Assembly: GCA_964634885.1 (NCBI GenBank)
Contig: CAZWLN010000023.1
Location: 1-64,000, forward strand
Direction of reading: 5' to 3'
DNA from: DAINRZ01 sp964634885
Lineage (GTDB): Bacteria; Bacteroidota; Ignavibacteria; Kapaibacteriales; UBA2268
Length of the DNA stretch: 64,000 nucleotides
The position numbers and the translations under genes are program-made. Below the pieces are notes generated by a model. The model ran no database searches, was not told the DNA's origin, and was given only the letters and a program-made list of their open reading frames with translations. This document shows, one piece after another, positions 18,003 through 25,946 of the stretch. Each line of letters starts with the position of its first letter. Within the stretch, counting starts at the first letter, position 1.

Positions 18003-20906
18003 TTATAAGCCAATATTGACATTGAAATTGAAAGTCCTGGCGTTTTGAAGTGTCAGGAAGTCAACGGCACGGGCCAGGTTGTCCCTGGAACCGAAAGTAT
18101 TGACCTCGGGATCGACGCCGGAGTATTTTGTCGAAAGCCATGCGTTCCTGACGGAGAAGCCTGCCGACAATGTCTTGATATATGTACCCTGGAGAAGGTC
18201 TTTCAGCCATGAAGTAAAGTCGATCTTGAAAGCAATTTCCCTTAACCTGATGAAGTCGCCGTCTTCGATGAAGTTACCTTCGTAAGCAGGATCGAGCCTT
18301 GCAATCTTTTCTGCACAGGCCCTGTAGGCGTCTGTGTTGGCTGTCAGAGTTTCCAGTTCTGCCCAGAGATTGTTCAACTCGACATCATTGCCGTAGATAC
18401 ACTGGTATTCCCTTGTCAGGTTATAGACCTGGAAGTCGGTAGCCCATTCGAACATGAAGGAGAAGCTGAAGTGCTTCAGGAAATTGACGTTTGTTGAGAA
18501 CGAACCGGTGAATGTCGGTAAGGGGTTACCAAGGTAAACCTGCTCTTCGGTTGTATTGGAAAAGCCGGTGTAATTGCCGTCTTCGTCGTAGATGGCGCCG
18601 GTAACTTTGTAATCGAAGAAGGAGCTTCTTCTTTCGCCTTCGCGCCATCCCTGGTTGCCCATGCCGCCGAGTATCGGCTGGTCGTAACCAAGGTCAACGA
18701 CTTCGTTGTCCTGCATATTAAGAATCAGGTTGAAATTGAGTGTTACGTCGGGAGTCTGGATCGGGGTGGCATAGAATGAAGATTCGAAGCCCCAGGTGTT
18801 GATCTGGCCGACGTTCTTAGGAATGGCATTGGCTGTCAGGCCGCTGGAGGGAGCGTTCGGAATCGGTACGATGGACTGGTTGGCAAACTGGAAATAGTAG
18901 GTGAAGTCCACACCGTAAGCGTTCCAAAGTTCGCACTCGATGCCGAATTCCAGTTCCTGGATCCTTTCGGGTTCGATGTCGGGGTTGCCGACATAGCTGA
19001 TGACGGTACCGACGGGGAATCCCGACTGTATTACCGACCACCTGGTAGCAGAAGCCGACAGGAGGCTGGGCAGCTGGCCCGACTGGCCGTAACCGGCCCT
19101 GAATTTGAGCAGGTTAATCATGTCAGGGGTAAAGCCCATCTTGTCGAGCCTGATGGCTGTGCTTAACCTGGGATAGAAGATATTCGGGGCTTCGGTCCTG
19201 AGGCCGATGGCGCTGGAATAGTCATTCCTGACGGCAAAAGTAATATAGTATGTTTCATCGATGTTCAGGTCTTCCTGAAGGTAAATACCGGCTTCCTTGA
19301 ACTGGCCAATACCGTCGTCGGCGGCCATGTAGTCCATACCGGAATAGAGGTTCGAAAACTTTGCCGTTGCAAAATTCTGGATCCTGATGTCGCTCGAGTA
19401 AGACACATTGTTGAACAACTGTGCGCCGATGATGGTGGTACCGTTGGCGCCTTCCCAGTAATCGGCGGAATATGACACGTTCAGGTCATAGTTTGTGTAA
19501 TCCCTTGTTTCAGTGAGGATTTCTTTCTCACCAATGTCGTTAGAACCAGTGTACCAGTAGCCCGGAGGATAGAACAGGTCGTTCTTGTAATTCATAGCGT
19601 CGATGCCGACGACACCGTGGAACTTCAATCCGGGCATCCATGACGGGAAATAATTGGCTTCGGCAGAGCCGATGAAGCGCCTTGTTTCTGTTGCATTGTG
19701 AATTTTCGTAATGGCAATACTGTCTGTAAACAAATAGGATGTCGGAATGATCAGTACATTGCCCATCCAGCCCATGACGTTATTGTCGTTAATAGGCCTG
19801 GCGTTTTCGCTCCATACATAGTTGCCGCTGAACTTAAGGCTCCATTCATCTGTGGGAATGAATTCGAAGTTGCCCCTGAACGATTCCCTTCCGTATTTGT
19901 TGCCGATGACGATGCCCTCTTCATCGCGTTTGGAGTAGCCTGCATAATAATTGAACAAGCCTGATTTGCCGGAGAAACTGAGTGTATGCTCAAAGTAATT
20001 GCCCTGGCGAAAAACACCGTTGGCAGCGTCTGCCGAAAGTATCTTGTCTTTCGAATACTCGACAGCCTGCTCGTTCCAGCCGGAATTGGTGGTGTAATTG
20101 GCCTGGAAGGTTTCTCCGCCTTTACGTCCGCGTTTTGTGGTGATCAGGACAACGCCGTTTGAACCTGAAGTGCCGTAAAGTGCAGCGCCTGCAGGGCCTT
20201 TGAGGACTTCAACCGAAGCGATGTCTTCGGGATTGAGGTCGGAGAGAGTCGAAGCGAACTGGCCGGAAATGTCAACACCGATTTCGCTGTTGGCAATCCT
20301 TGTACCGTCAATAAAAATAACCGGCTGGCCGCTGCCGTTAAGGCCGCCGCCGCCGCGGACCTGGAATCTCATGCCGCCGCCGACGTTACCCGATGCGCTC
20401 TGTACCTGAACGCCGGGAACCTTGCCGGAGAGTACCTGGCTGAGGTCCTGGTAAGTGTTCATTTCCTGCAGTTCTTCGGCATTAATCCTTGCGACCGATA
20501 CGTCGGAGACTGCTTTTTCCCTGCGTGAAGCAACGCCTGTTACTACTATCTCATCGAGGCCGATGACGTCGGGAATCAGTTTGATTGTTTTGACGATATT
20601 ATCATTTTCTTTAACTGCAATTGTTTCTTCGTAGTTCTTGTAACCCACGTAGTGGATGACCAGCTTGTATTTGCCGGGTTTAATTCCACGAATGACAAAT
20701 TCGGCGTCCTGGTTTGCGATGGCGCCTTTCTTTTTGGCGTCAACTCTAATTGGCAATTCTACCAGTTCAACTGTCGCGCCGGGCAGATATTCGTCTGTCT
20801 TCTCGTTCTGCACCTTACCCGTAATGGTTCCCGTCTGGGAATAGGCAGGCGCAAACGCAACAGTAAATAATAAAAACAGCAATAGAAGGTAGTTAAATTT
20901 TGACAT
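18003..20906 (-). CDS. SusC/RagA-like TonB-dependent transporter
   Basis: 967 residues with AAGGAG before the ATG. Signal peptide (1-23, AYSQ), carboxypeptidase-D-like regulatory domain (about 25-110: TITGKVQNEKTDEYLPGATV, then YVGYK), TonB-box region IGLDEIVVTGVA, plug domain with VRGGGGLNGSGQPVIFIDG and VEVLKGPAGAALYGTSGSNGVVLITTKRG (the SusC signature), then a 22-strand-type barrel ending FNVNIGL. Known: works with SusD as a pedal-bin importer energised by TonB/ExbBD. First gene of a two-gene operon closed by the terminator at 16545-16590. Confidence 0.95.
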   Translation of the reverse strand: MSKFNYLLLLFLLFTVAFAPAYSQTGTITGKVQNEKTDEYLPGATVELVELPIRVDAKKKGAIANQDAEFVIRGIKPGKYKLVIHYVGYKNYEETIAVKENDNIVKTIKLIPDVIGLDEIVVTGVASRREKAVSDVSVARINAEELQEMNTYQDLSQVLSGKVPGVQVQSASGNVGGGMRFQVRGGGGLNGSGQPVIFIDGTRIANSEIGVDISGQFASTLSDLNPEDIASVEVLKGPAGAALYGTSGSNGVVLITTKRGRKGGETFQANYTTNSGWNEQAVEYSKDKILSADAANGVFRQGNYFEHTLSFSGKSGLFNYYAGYSKRDEEGIVIGNKYGRESFRGNFEFIPTDEWSLKFSGNYVWSENARPINDNNVMGWMGNVLIIPTSYLFTDSIAITKIHNATETRRFIGSAEANYFPSWMPGLKFHGVVGIDAMNYKNDLFYPPGYWYTGSNDIGEKEILTETRDYTNYDLNVSYSADYWEGANGTTIIGAQLFNNVSYSSDIRIQNFATAKFSNLYSGMDYMAADDGIGQFKEAGIYLQEDLNIDETYYITFAVRNDYSSAIGLRTEAPNIFYPRLSTAIRLDKMGFTPDMINLLKFRAGYGQSGQLPSLLSASATRWSVIQSGFPVGTVISYVGNPDIEPERIQELEFGIECELWNAYGVDFTYYFQFANQSIVPIPNAPSSGLTANAIPKNVGQINTWGFESSFYATPIQTPDVTLNFNLILNMQDNEVVDLGYDQPILGGMGNQGWREGERRSSFFDYKVTGAIYDEDGNYTGFSNTTEEQVYLGNPLPTFTGSFSTNVNFLKHFSFSFMFEWATDFQVYNLTREYQCIYGNDVELNNLWAELETLTANTDAYRACAEKIARLDPAYEGNFIEDGDFIRLREIAFKIDFTSWLKDLLQGTYIKTLSAGFSVRNAWLSTKYSGVDPEVNTFGSRDNLARAVDFLTLQNARTFNFNVNIGL

Positions 20907-21379
20907 ACATACTCCTTGCTTTGTAAAAATACAACTGTAAAATACTATTAACTTATTGTTAATTAATTATTTGCATTTCAAAGAACTTATGTTATATGAG
21001 ATTCATTCTGTCGAGCGGTTGGTATTATGCATTTCCTGATTCAAATTCAAAATCCAATTCTGTTTTTCCTGCAATTGCATAATTGTATATTTCAAATATT
21101 AATAAATCAACAATGAATAATTTAACAAAATCTTGACATATTGGCAATTATTTTTTTTGCATGTGGAAAACACGTCTCTTCTCCGGCAGAATTAATTGCC
21201 GGCGCTGTTTTTATAATTCCAATGATTAAGGTAACTTCTGGGGTATGTAAGTTATATATAGCAAATAAAATTAAATTATTTTAATATTTAAATATTTTGT
21301 AACCTATTCGGAAAATCATCGTATTAGTATGTATATTATTGAAAACAGGTATAAGTTCTAAATTATAAAGGAGAAAAAA
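20907..21379. other. Divergent promoter region between susC and the HMA-like gene
   Basis: 473 bp, strongly A+T-rich, no gene. It must hold the promoters for susC (-) and for the 21380 gene (+). A TTGACA sits at 21133-21138 on the + strand, but no clear -10 box follows at the right distance. An orphan hairpin with a T run (21183-21212) is listed separately. Confidence 0.5.
21183..21212 (+). terminator. Orphan terminator-like hairpin
   Basis: CCGGCA (21183-21188) pairs with TGCCGG (21197-21202) around an A+T loop, followed shortly by TTTTT (21208-21212). No + strand gene lies upstream, because susC runs the other way. It could end a short RNA or act in the leader of the 21380 gene. Confidence 0.35.
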
Positions 21380-21718
21380 ATGAAATTTTCACGTATAGCA
21401 AGCATTTTAATGCTTTCGATGTTCGGATTTGTTCTGTCGCTCAACGTTGCCGGCGCTGCAGAAAACAAGACAAAGACCGTAGAGATCAAGACATCAATCC
21501 CTACAACCCAGGTACAGACTGAGATCGAGAACTCACTCTATGAATTGAACGGCGTGAAAAATGTTACTTTCGAGAAGAAAAACACCGTTAAGGTCGAATA
21601 TGACAGTTCTAAACTCAGTGGTGACGAAATAGTTTATTATATGTCGGAGAAAGGCTATACTGCACAGATTGTCAGTACCGACGACAAGAAAGCCGACACC
21701 TCGATATCCAATAAATGA
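21380..21718 (+). CDS. Exported HMA-fold protein lacking the metal-binding cysteines
   Basis: 112 residues with a strong AAAGGAG site. Signal peptide about 1-26 (ending VAGAA). Residues 33-98 follow the heavy-metal-associated ferredoxin-like pattern: first strand, helix with TEIENSLYELNGVKNV, strand NTVKVEYDSSKLS, second helix EIVYYMSEKGYTAQI. Where the family has GMTCxxC, this protein reads TSIPTTQVQ and there is no Cys anywhere in the product. Known: the CxxC carries Cu or Zn. Inferred: it cannot bind soft metals in the usual way, so it may be a structural or regulatory relative. A strong terminator follows at once, so it is transcribed alone. Confidence 0.8.
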   Translation: MKFSRIASILMLSMFGFVLSLNVAGAAENKTKTVEIKTSIPTTQVQTEIENSLYELNGVKNVTFEKKNTVKVEYDSSKLSGDEIVYYMSEKGYTAQIVSTDDKKADTSISNK

Positions 21719-21741
21719 TTAATAATATATAGATGAACACT

Positions 21742-21773
21742 GCCCGGGCTTTCCCCAAAGGCCCGGGCTTTTT
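21742..21773 (+). terminator. Intrinsic terminator of the HMA-like gene
   Basis: GCCCGGGC (21742-21749) and GCCCGGGC (21761-21768) form an 8-bp GC stem, extended by TTT/AAA, followed by TTTTT. It begins 24 bp after the stop codon. Confidence 0.9.
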
Positions 21774-22289
21774 ACATTTTTAACTGCTATCCTGTCATTA
21801 TTTAAAACAATTGCGAATTGCTCCTGCGTATTGGCCCTTAATGTTTGATAGAATGAAAATTGTTGGCTCTTCATCATTTTTAGTGGGTTAATAAAAATAG
21901 CTCTTTACTTCAGTATGAGTGCAATTTTATTAGGAATCATGATGATCGTAATTACACCGGATAAGCGATTCGATATGTGTTCGGAATTATACTATACGAG
22001 ATTCACCCCACCTAAATCCTCCCCAAGGGGAGGACTTTAAGAACCACTCCTCCTTTCTCTCTTTCTCCTTCCCCTTGGGGAAGGCCGGGATGGGGTGTCT
22101 TCTGTGTATGAGCATTTATCTTTCAATTTCTTCTTACCCACTACAAATAGTGAAGAACCAAATTGTTTTTCTTCTGAACTGTTTAATAATAATTATTTGC
22201 ATTTTACTATTATACTTATTAATTTTCAATTATTAATAATTGATAATAAAATATTAATAAATAATTAATGAGTTATTGAAAGGTAATAT
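21774..22289. other. Gene-poor stretch with a palindromic element
   Basis: About 515 bp between the HMA-like gene's terminator and the 22290 lipoprotein gene. It contains the 94-bp palindromic element at 22004-22097; the rest is A+T-rich and shows no convincing gene. The last ~100 bp are very A+T-rich and presumably hold the lipoprotein promoter. Confidence 0.5.
22004..22097. repeat. 94-bp MITE/REP-like palindromic element
   Basis: Ends are CACCCCA (22004-22010) and TGGGGTG (22091-22097), a perfect 7-bp terminal inverted repeat. Inside are two separate palindromes with 8-bp arms: TCCTCCCC/GGGGAGGA (22017-22034) and CCTTCCCC/GGGGAAGG (22067-22084). Its CCCC-TTGGGG style resembles the cores of the repeats at 63.4-63.6 kb. 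Confidence 0.65.
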
Positions 22290-22940
22290 ATGAACAGGCA
22301 AATTGCAGGGTTAGCGGTTGTAATAGTATTTGCACTCAGCGGCTGTAAAGGCCTCGACATGTTGTTCAATCCCGGCGATTACATCCCCAGGGACACTCCG
22401 AGGGAAAAGGAGTATATATACGACACGGTTTTTGTCGTCAACGCTTCCGGTGAATTGGCAACAACGCCCGAGGTCAAGCCGGCAAAGAAACTGGTTTTCG
22501 AAGAGCCGGGCCAGTCGTGTACTTTCAAGCCCGGTGAGACGGTCGAGATAATTTCCGACGGGGTGGATTTCTCGAAATATACTTTCGACATCGAAACAAA
22601 CGAGCAAAGTGAAGACGTTACACTTACACTTGTGGACAAGGACATGACGAAGGTCATCCTTACCAGTAAGTGCCAGACAATCATCCGTACCGGCATTGAA
22701 GTTGTTCCCAAGGTGGAAGCTGCTCCCGGGCTGAAACCCGAACAGATCATCGTAACTCCTTTGTTCGACGACGACTGCCGGAAAATAGGCTTCGAGATAA
22801 GGTATGGTTCCGAAGAGAGAGGCTGCCGCAAGGAAGCAAAGCCAAACCTTGTCAAATTCAGGGATTGTGCTAAGGAAAAACCGTCGAAAAGCGGAACCGG
22901 CAACAAGAAATTGCAGAGAAAACTTGCAATTCCTCAGTAA
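22290..22940 (+). CDS. Lipoprotein of unknown function
   Basis: 216 residues with GAAAGG before the ATG. Lipoprotein signal MNRQIAGLAVVIVFALSGC (lipobox LSGC, Cys19). The mature part has a proline/acid-rich linker, then beta-type segments (FKPGETVEIISDGVDFSKYTF, VTLTLVDKDMTKVILTS) and four further cysteines outside the lipobox, and ends in a very basic tail (SKSGTGNKKLQRKLAIPQ). No family recognised. Probably a single-gene unit: the preceding gene has its own terminator and the next gene converges. Confidence 0.75.
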   Translation: MNRQIAGLAVVIVFALSGCKGLDMLFNPGDYIPRDTPREKEYIYDTVFVVNASGELATTPEVKPAKKLVFEEPGQSCTFKPGETVEIISDGVDFSKYTFDIETNEQSEDVTLTLVDKDMTKVILTSKCQTIIRTGIEVVPKVEAAPGLKPEQIIVTPLFDDDCRKIGFEIRYGSEERGCRKEAKPNLVKFRDCAKEKPSKSGTGNKKLQRKLAIPQ

Positions 22941-22970
22941 TCATTGGTAATAGAATAGCAGTCAACTGAG

Positions 22971-23003
22971 GACAGAAGCGGCAGAGGGCAAACGCCTTCT
23001 GTC
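22971..23003. terminator. Hairpin between convergent genes
   Basis: GACAGAAG (22971-22978) pairs with CTTCTGTC (22996-23003) across 17 nt, ending 1 bp before the 23005 gene's stop codon. No clear T run on either side, so termination activity is uncertain. Confidence 0.4.
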
Positions 23004-23004
23004 G

Positions 23005-23412
23005 CTAATTATTATCGGGCCTTCCGGGTTCCCAGCTAAGCCCGTCGCAGGGGACGTAGTCCTTTGTCGGGTGTTCATCTAATATCTTGCATAACTGGCT
23101 GCTCGGCTCAAAATGGCGGCATGAACCGCAGAGTGTCTCTTCCTGCATTTTCGCAATGCTCTCCCTGAATATATTGAATTGGCGCCAGCCGGGGTAAAAC
23201 GCCAGCATCCAAACCAGGAACAGGCAGATCCAGTATATCTCCTTCGTATCAATCCTTGTAACGAGAAAGAAACTGATTGCGACGATTATCGATGTCCTGA
23301 GGATGATGCCCCATACGATCGAACCTGTCGTGATTACCGGTGTTCTTTCACCTTCTTCGTTTTCTTCCGTGCTTTCACGGAACATGAAGATATCGAGAAA
23401 TTTTTCAAACAT
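23005..23412 (-). CDS. Small membrane protein with four-cysteine C-terminal tail
   Basis: 135 residues. Acidic N-terminus (EENEEGE), two membrane segments (about 31-50 and 57-76), then a soluble tail with Cys-G-S-Cys, a third Cys 9 residues later and a fourth 13 residues after that (CGSCRHFEPSSQLC...VPC). The C-x2-C-x9-C-x13-C spacing looks like a metal-binding or Fe-S site. No family recognised with certainty. The gene converges on the lipoprotein gene and diverges from mutL with a ~107-bp shared promoter region. Confidence 0.7.
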   Translation of the reverse strand: MFEKFLDIFMFRESTEENEEGERTPVITTGSIVWGIILRTSIIVAISFFLVTRIDTKEIYWICLFLVWMLAFYPGWRQFNIFRESIAKMQEETLCGSCRHFEPSSQLCKILDEHPTKDYVPCDGLSWEPGRPDNN

Positions 23413-23519
23413 TCGATCTCATTTTTTACCGTCAAATTTATATCAACGTATTTGTCGGCGTTTTGTTAGAAATTCAGATATAAATAATAAAGAATTATTA
23501 TTTTTGATAAAATAGTAAG

Positions 23520-25397
23520 ATGATAATTAGTGGAATTTGTTTGAACGAGATACATATACTGCCGGATTTTATTGCTAACCAGATCGCTGCGGGAGAAGTG
23601 GTGCAAAGGCCTGAGTCTGTCGTCAAGGAACTTGTCGAGAACTCGCTCGATTCCGGTGCGGATACGATTGCCGTCGTCGTTCGCAACGCCGGCAAACAAC
23701 TGATCCATGTGATTGACAACGGCAGGGGCATCCACCAGGAAGACTTACCTCTGACAATAAAGAGGCACGCCACCAGTAAGATCGTTACTCAGGAGGACAT
23801 GGAGAACATCCTTACTTACGGTTTCAGGGGTGAAGCCCTGGCGTCTATCTGTTCCGTTGCTAACCTTGAGATAAGGACAAAAAGGCAGGGCGATGAACTG
23901 GGATGGCAGCTCGAGTCGGAACCGAACAAACCCGAACAGCTTTCGCCGATCAATACTGACTGCGGCACCCAGGTTTTTGTCAAGAACCTCTTCTACAATA
24001 TTCCTGCCAGGAAAAAATTCCTTAAGTCCAATCTTACCGAATTCCGCCATATATCCGACACGATGATTAAGTTTGCACTGAGCAGGACCGACATCAGGTT
24101 TACTTTCTATGACGGTGACACCCTGATCTTCGACGTGAAGCCCTCGGAACTGCGGGAGCGTATCGGCGCTGTTCTCGGCGGCAATATCGCAGATAACCTG
24201 ATACCGGTTTATTACGGTAATGAGAGCATCGAAGTGAGCGGTTTTGTCGGCGAACCCAATCTGGCAAAGCAGTCCAATGCTCTGCAGTACCTGTTCCTGA
24301 ACGGCAGGAGCATACGCAGCAAATATCTTAATCATGCCGTGGCGGCAGCTTACGAATTCCTTATAGAAAAGAGCTACTACCCGTTCTACCTGCTCAATCT
24401 TAAGATCGACCCCCGTTTCATCGATATTAATGTACATCCACAGAAGCATGAAGTCAAGTTCGAAGACGAAAGGTATGTATATAATGTAGTAAACAAGGCG
24501 GCGCTTCAGGCCCTCAACGAGCGCAACCTGATACCCGACCTGTCTGTCCTGGGCACTGACCTGAAGTCTCCGTTCTCGTCGCCTGTGGCCGGATGGGGAG
24601 AAGACAAAAAAGAAATAATCAACAAGCTGACAGGTGAGATTGTCGAACCTTTCAGCCGGGGCGGCGGGTCAGGTTCCGGGTTCTCAAGGCCTTTCAGCCC
24701 GGAGTTTTCAAGGCAGCCCGGAGTTTCTCCCACAAACAGAGACCAGGGGCAATGCATTACCGAAAGAGAGCTTTCTGCTTTCGACGCAATCTTCGGCGGA
24801 CAAAACAGCCCTGCAAAAGATAATGCGGAACAACAGCGGGAGTCGGTTCTGCTTAAGCAGGTACTCGATAATTATATAATGGTTGTTACCCCGGACAGGA
24901 TACTGTTAATTGACCAGCACAGAGCGCACACCAGGGTACTGTACGACAGGCTGATGGGCAGGATGGCCAAAACCGGCGGACTGTCGCAACCGATACTCTA
25001 TCCTCTGGATCTGCCTTTGACGCCCGTGGAATTGTCGGTTGCCGAAGAAATCAGGGAAGACCTCGAAAAGATGGGCTTCGAGTTCAGCGTCGAACCGGAG
25101 AGGCTCGTTGTTACCGGCATCCCCAACGACATCAGGAACGGTACCGAACTGAATGTCCTGAAGGATATAATAGCAGGTTTCATGGAGAGGGGCAGCCTCG
25201 ACGACAGTGAACGCAAACACAGGATTGCTATGTATTATGCTCTACGCAGCGCTGTCGAACCCGGAGCGAAACTGAGCGATCAGGAAGTCCAGGCCATCTA
25301 TTATGAACTGGTGGCCAATCCCTCGAACGGCTTCACTCCGGATGGAAAAACATTAATGGTCGAACTGACACACGGTAAACTGTCGTCACAGTTCTGA
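23520..25397 (+). CDS. mutL: DNA mismatch repair protein MutL
   Basis: 625 residues. GHKL ATPase N-terminus with KELVENSLDSGAD (Asn41), DNGRG (66-70) and GFRGEALASI (101-110), then the transducer domain (LFYNIPARKKF, FLNGRSIRSK, DINVHPQKHEVKF), a Gly/Ser/Pro-rich linker (about 375-420) and the C-terminal dimerisation domain. The C-terminal motif reads DQHRAHTRVLYDR, lacking the DQHA(x)2E(x)4E endonuclease residues, so this MutL probably does not nick DNA itself. Start choice is open: ATG 23520 or TTG 23541, the latter giving the LNEIHILPDFIANQIAAGEVV opening usual for the family. Neither has a good ribosome site. Confidence 0.97.
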   Translation: MIISGICLNEIHILPDFIANQIAAGEVVQRPESVVKELVENSLDSGADTIAVVVRNAGKQLIHVIDNGRGIHQEDLPLTIKRHATSKIVTQEDMENILTYGFRGEALASICSVANLEIRTKRQGDELGWQLESEPNKPEQLSPINTDCGTQVFVKNLFYNIPARKKFLKSNLTEFRHISDTMIKFALSRTDIRFTFYDGDTLIFDVKPSELRERIGAVLGGNIADNLIPVYYGNESIEVSGFVGEPNLAKQSNALQYLFLNGRSIRSKYLNHAVAAAYEFLIEKSYYPFYLLNLKIDPRFIDINVHPQKHEVKFEDERYVYNVVNKAALQALNERNLIPDLSVLGTDLKSPFSSPVAGWGEDKKEIINKLTGEIVEPFSRGGGSGSGFSRPFSPEFSRQPGVSPTNRDQGQCITERELSAFDAIFGGQNSPAKDNAEQQRESVLLKQVLDNYIMVVTPDRILLIDQHRAHTRVLYDRLMGRMAKTGGLSQPILYPLDLPLTPVELSVAEEIREDLEKMGFEFSVEPERLVVTGIPNDIRNGTELNVLKDIIAGFMERGSLDDSERKHRIAMYYALRSAVEPGAKLSDQEVQAIYYELVANPSNGFTPDGKTLMVELTHGKLSSQF

Positions 25398-25466
25398 CGC
25401 TGCCGTTGAAAAAATCAGATGGTATATATAATATATAATGATAATATTTTTGAAACAATAAATTGA

Positions 25467-25946
25467 ATGAAGAAAACTATGAAATATCGAATGTATTTCT
25501 TACTTGCCATCCTGCTGCTGCCGGCTTGTGACGGCGGGCTTGAACCACACAAAGCGGCTGAGAAATCGTTTATCAGGGGCAGGGTCTATTACCTTAACGA
25601 TCCTGTTGACACCGTTAAGGATATGCGTGTGGTAGCCTTCAAAAACTATCCCCCAAAGGATATTATCTCGGAAATTACGGGCGGTACGGCGATATTTACA
25701 AACCAAACCATCGCTTATATGGTTGACAGCACCGATTTTGAGATAGAGGTAACCAATGCGCCGGTAAAATACGAGTACATCGTCGTAGCCCAGAATTACG
25801 GTACTATGCTCGATTGGCGTGCTGTCGGTGTTTACTGCCTTTCGGGCAACGACAGCATTCCGACACCTCTCCTCGTCGAAAGAGGTAAGTCCTATTTTAT
25901 TAAAATTAATGTCGATTTCAATAATTTACCACCACAACCCTTCTGA
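25467..25946 (+). CDS. Lipoprotein coupled to a TonB-dependent receptor
   Basis: 159 residues. Lipoprotein signal with lipobox LLPAC (Cys21). The mature part contains beta-rich segments (FIRGRVYYLNDPVDTVKDMRVVAF, YEYIVVAQNYGTMLDWRAVGVYC) suggesting an Ig-like or carboxypeptidase-regulatory-like fold. No named family. The stop TGA (25944-25946) overlaps the ATG of the receptor gene (TGATG), so the two are translated together. Inferred: a surface or periplasmic accessory lipoprotein of the transporter. Confidence 0.8.
   Translation: MKKTMKYRMYFLLAILLLPACDGGLEPHKAAEKSFIRGRVYYLNDPVDTVKDMRVVAFKNYPPKDIISEITGGTAIFTNQTIAYMVDSTDFEIEVTNAPVKYEYIVVAQNYGTMLDWRAVGVYCLSGNDSIPTPLLVERGKSYFIKINVDFNNLPPQPF

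Noticed and set aside
21133..21160. TTGACA as a sigma-70 promoter upstream of the HMA-like gene
   Set aside because: No acceptable -10 box follows at 16-18 nt, and it is ~240 bp from the start codon.
21915..22040. 41-codon + strand frame (MSAILLGIMM...)
   Set aside because: Its second half and stop codon lie within the 94-bp palindromic element, so conservation as a gene is unlikely.
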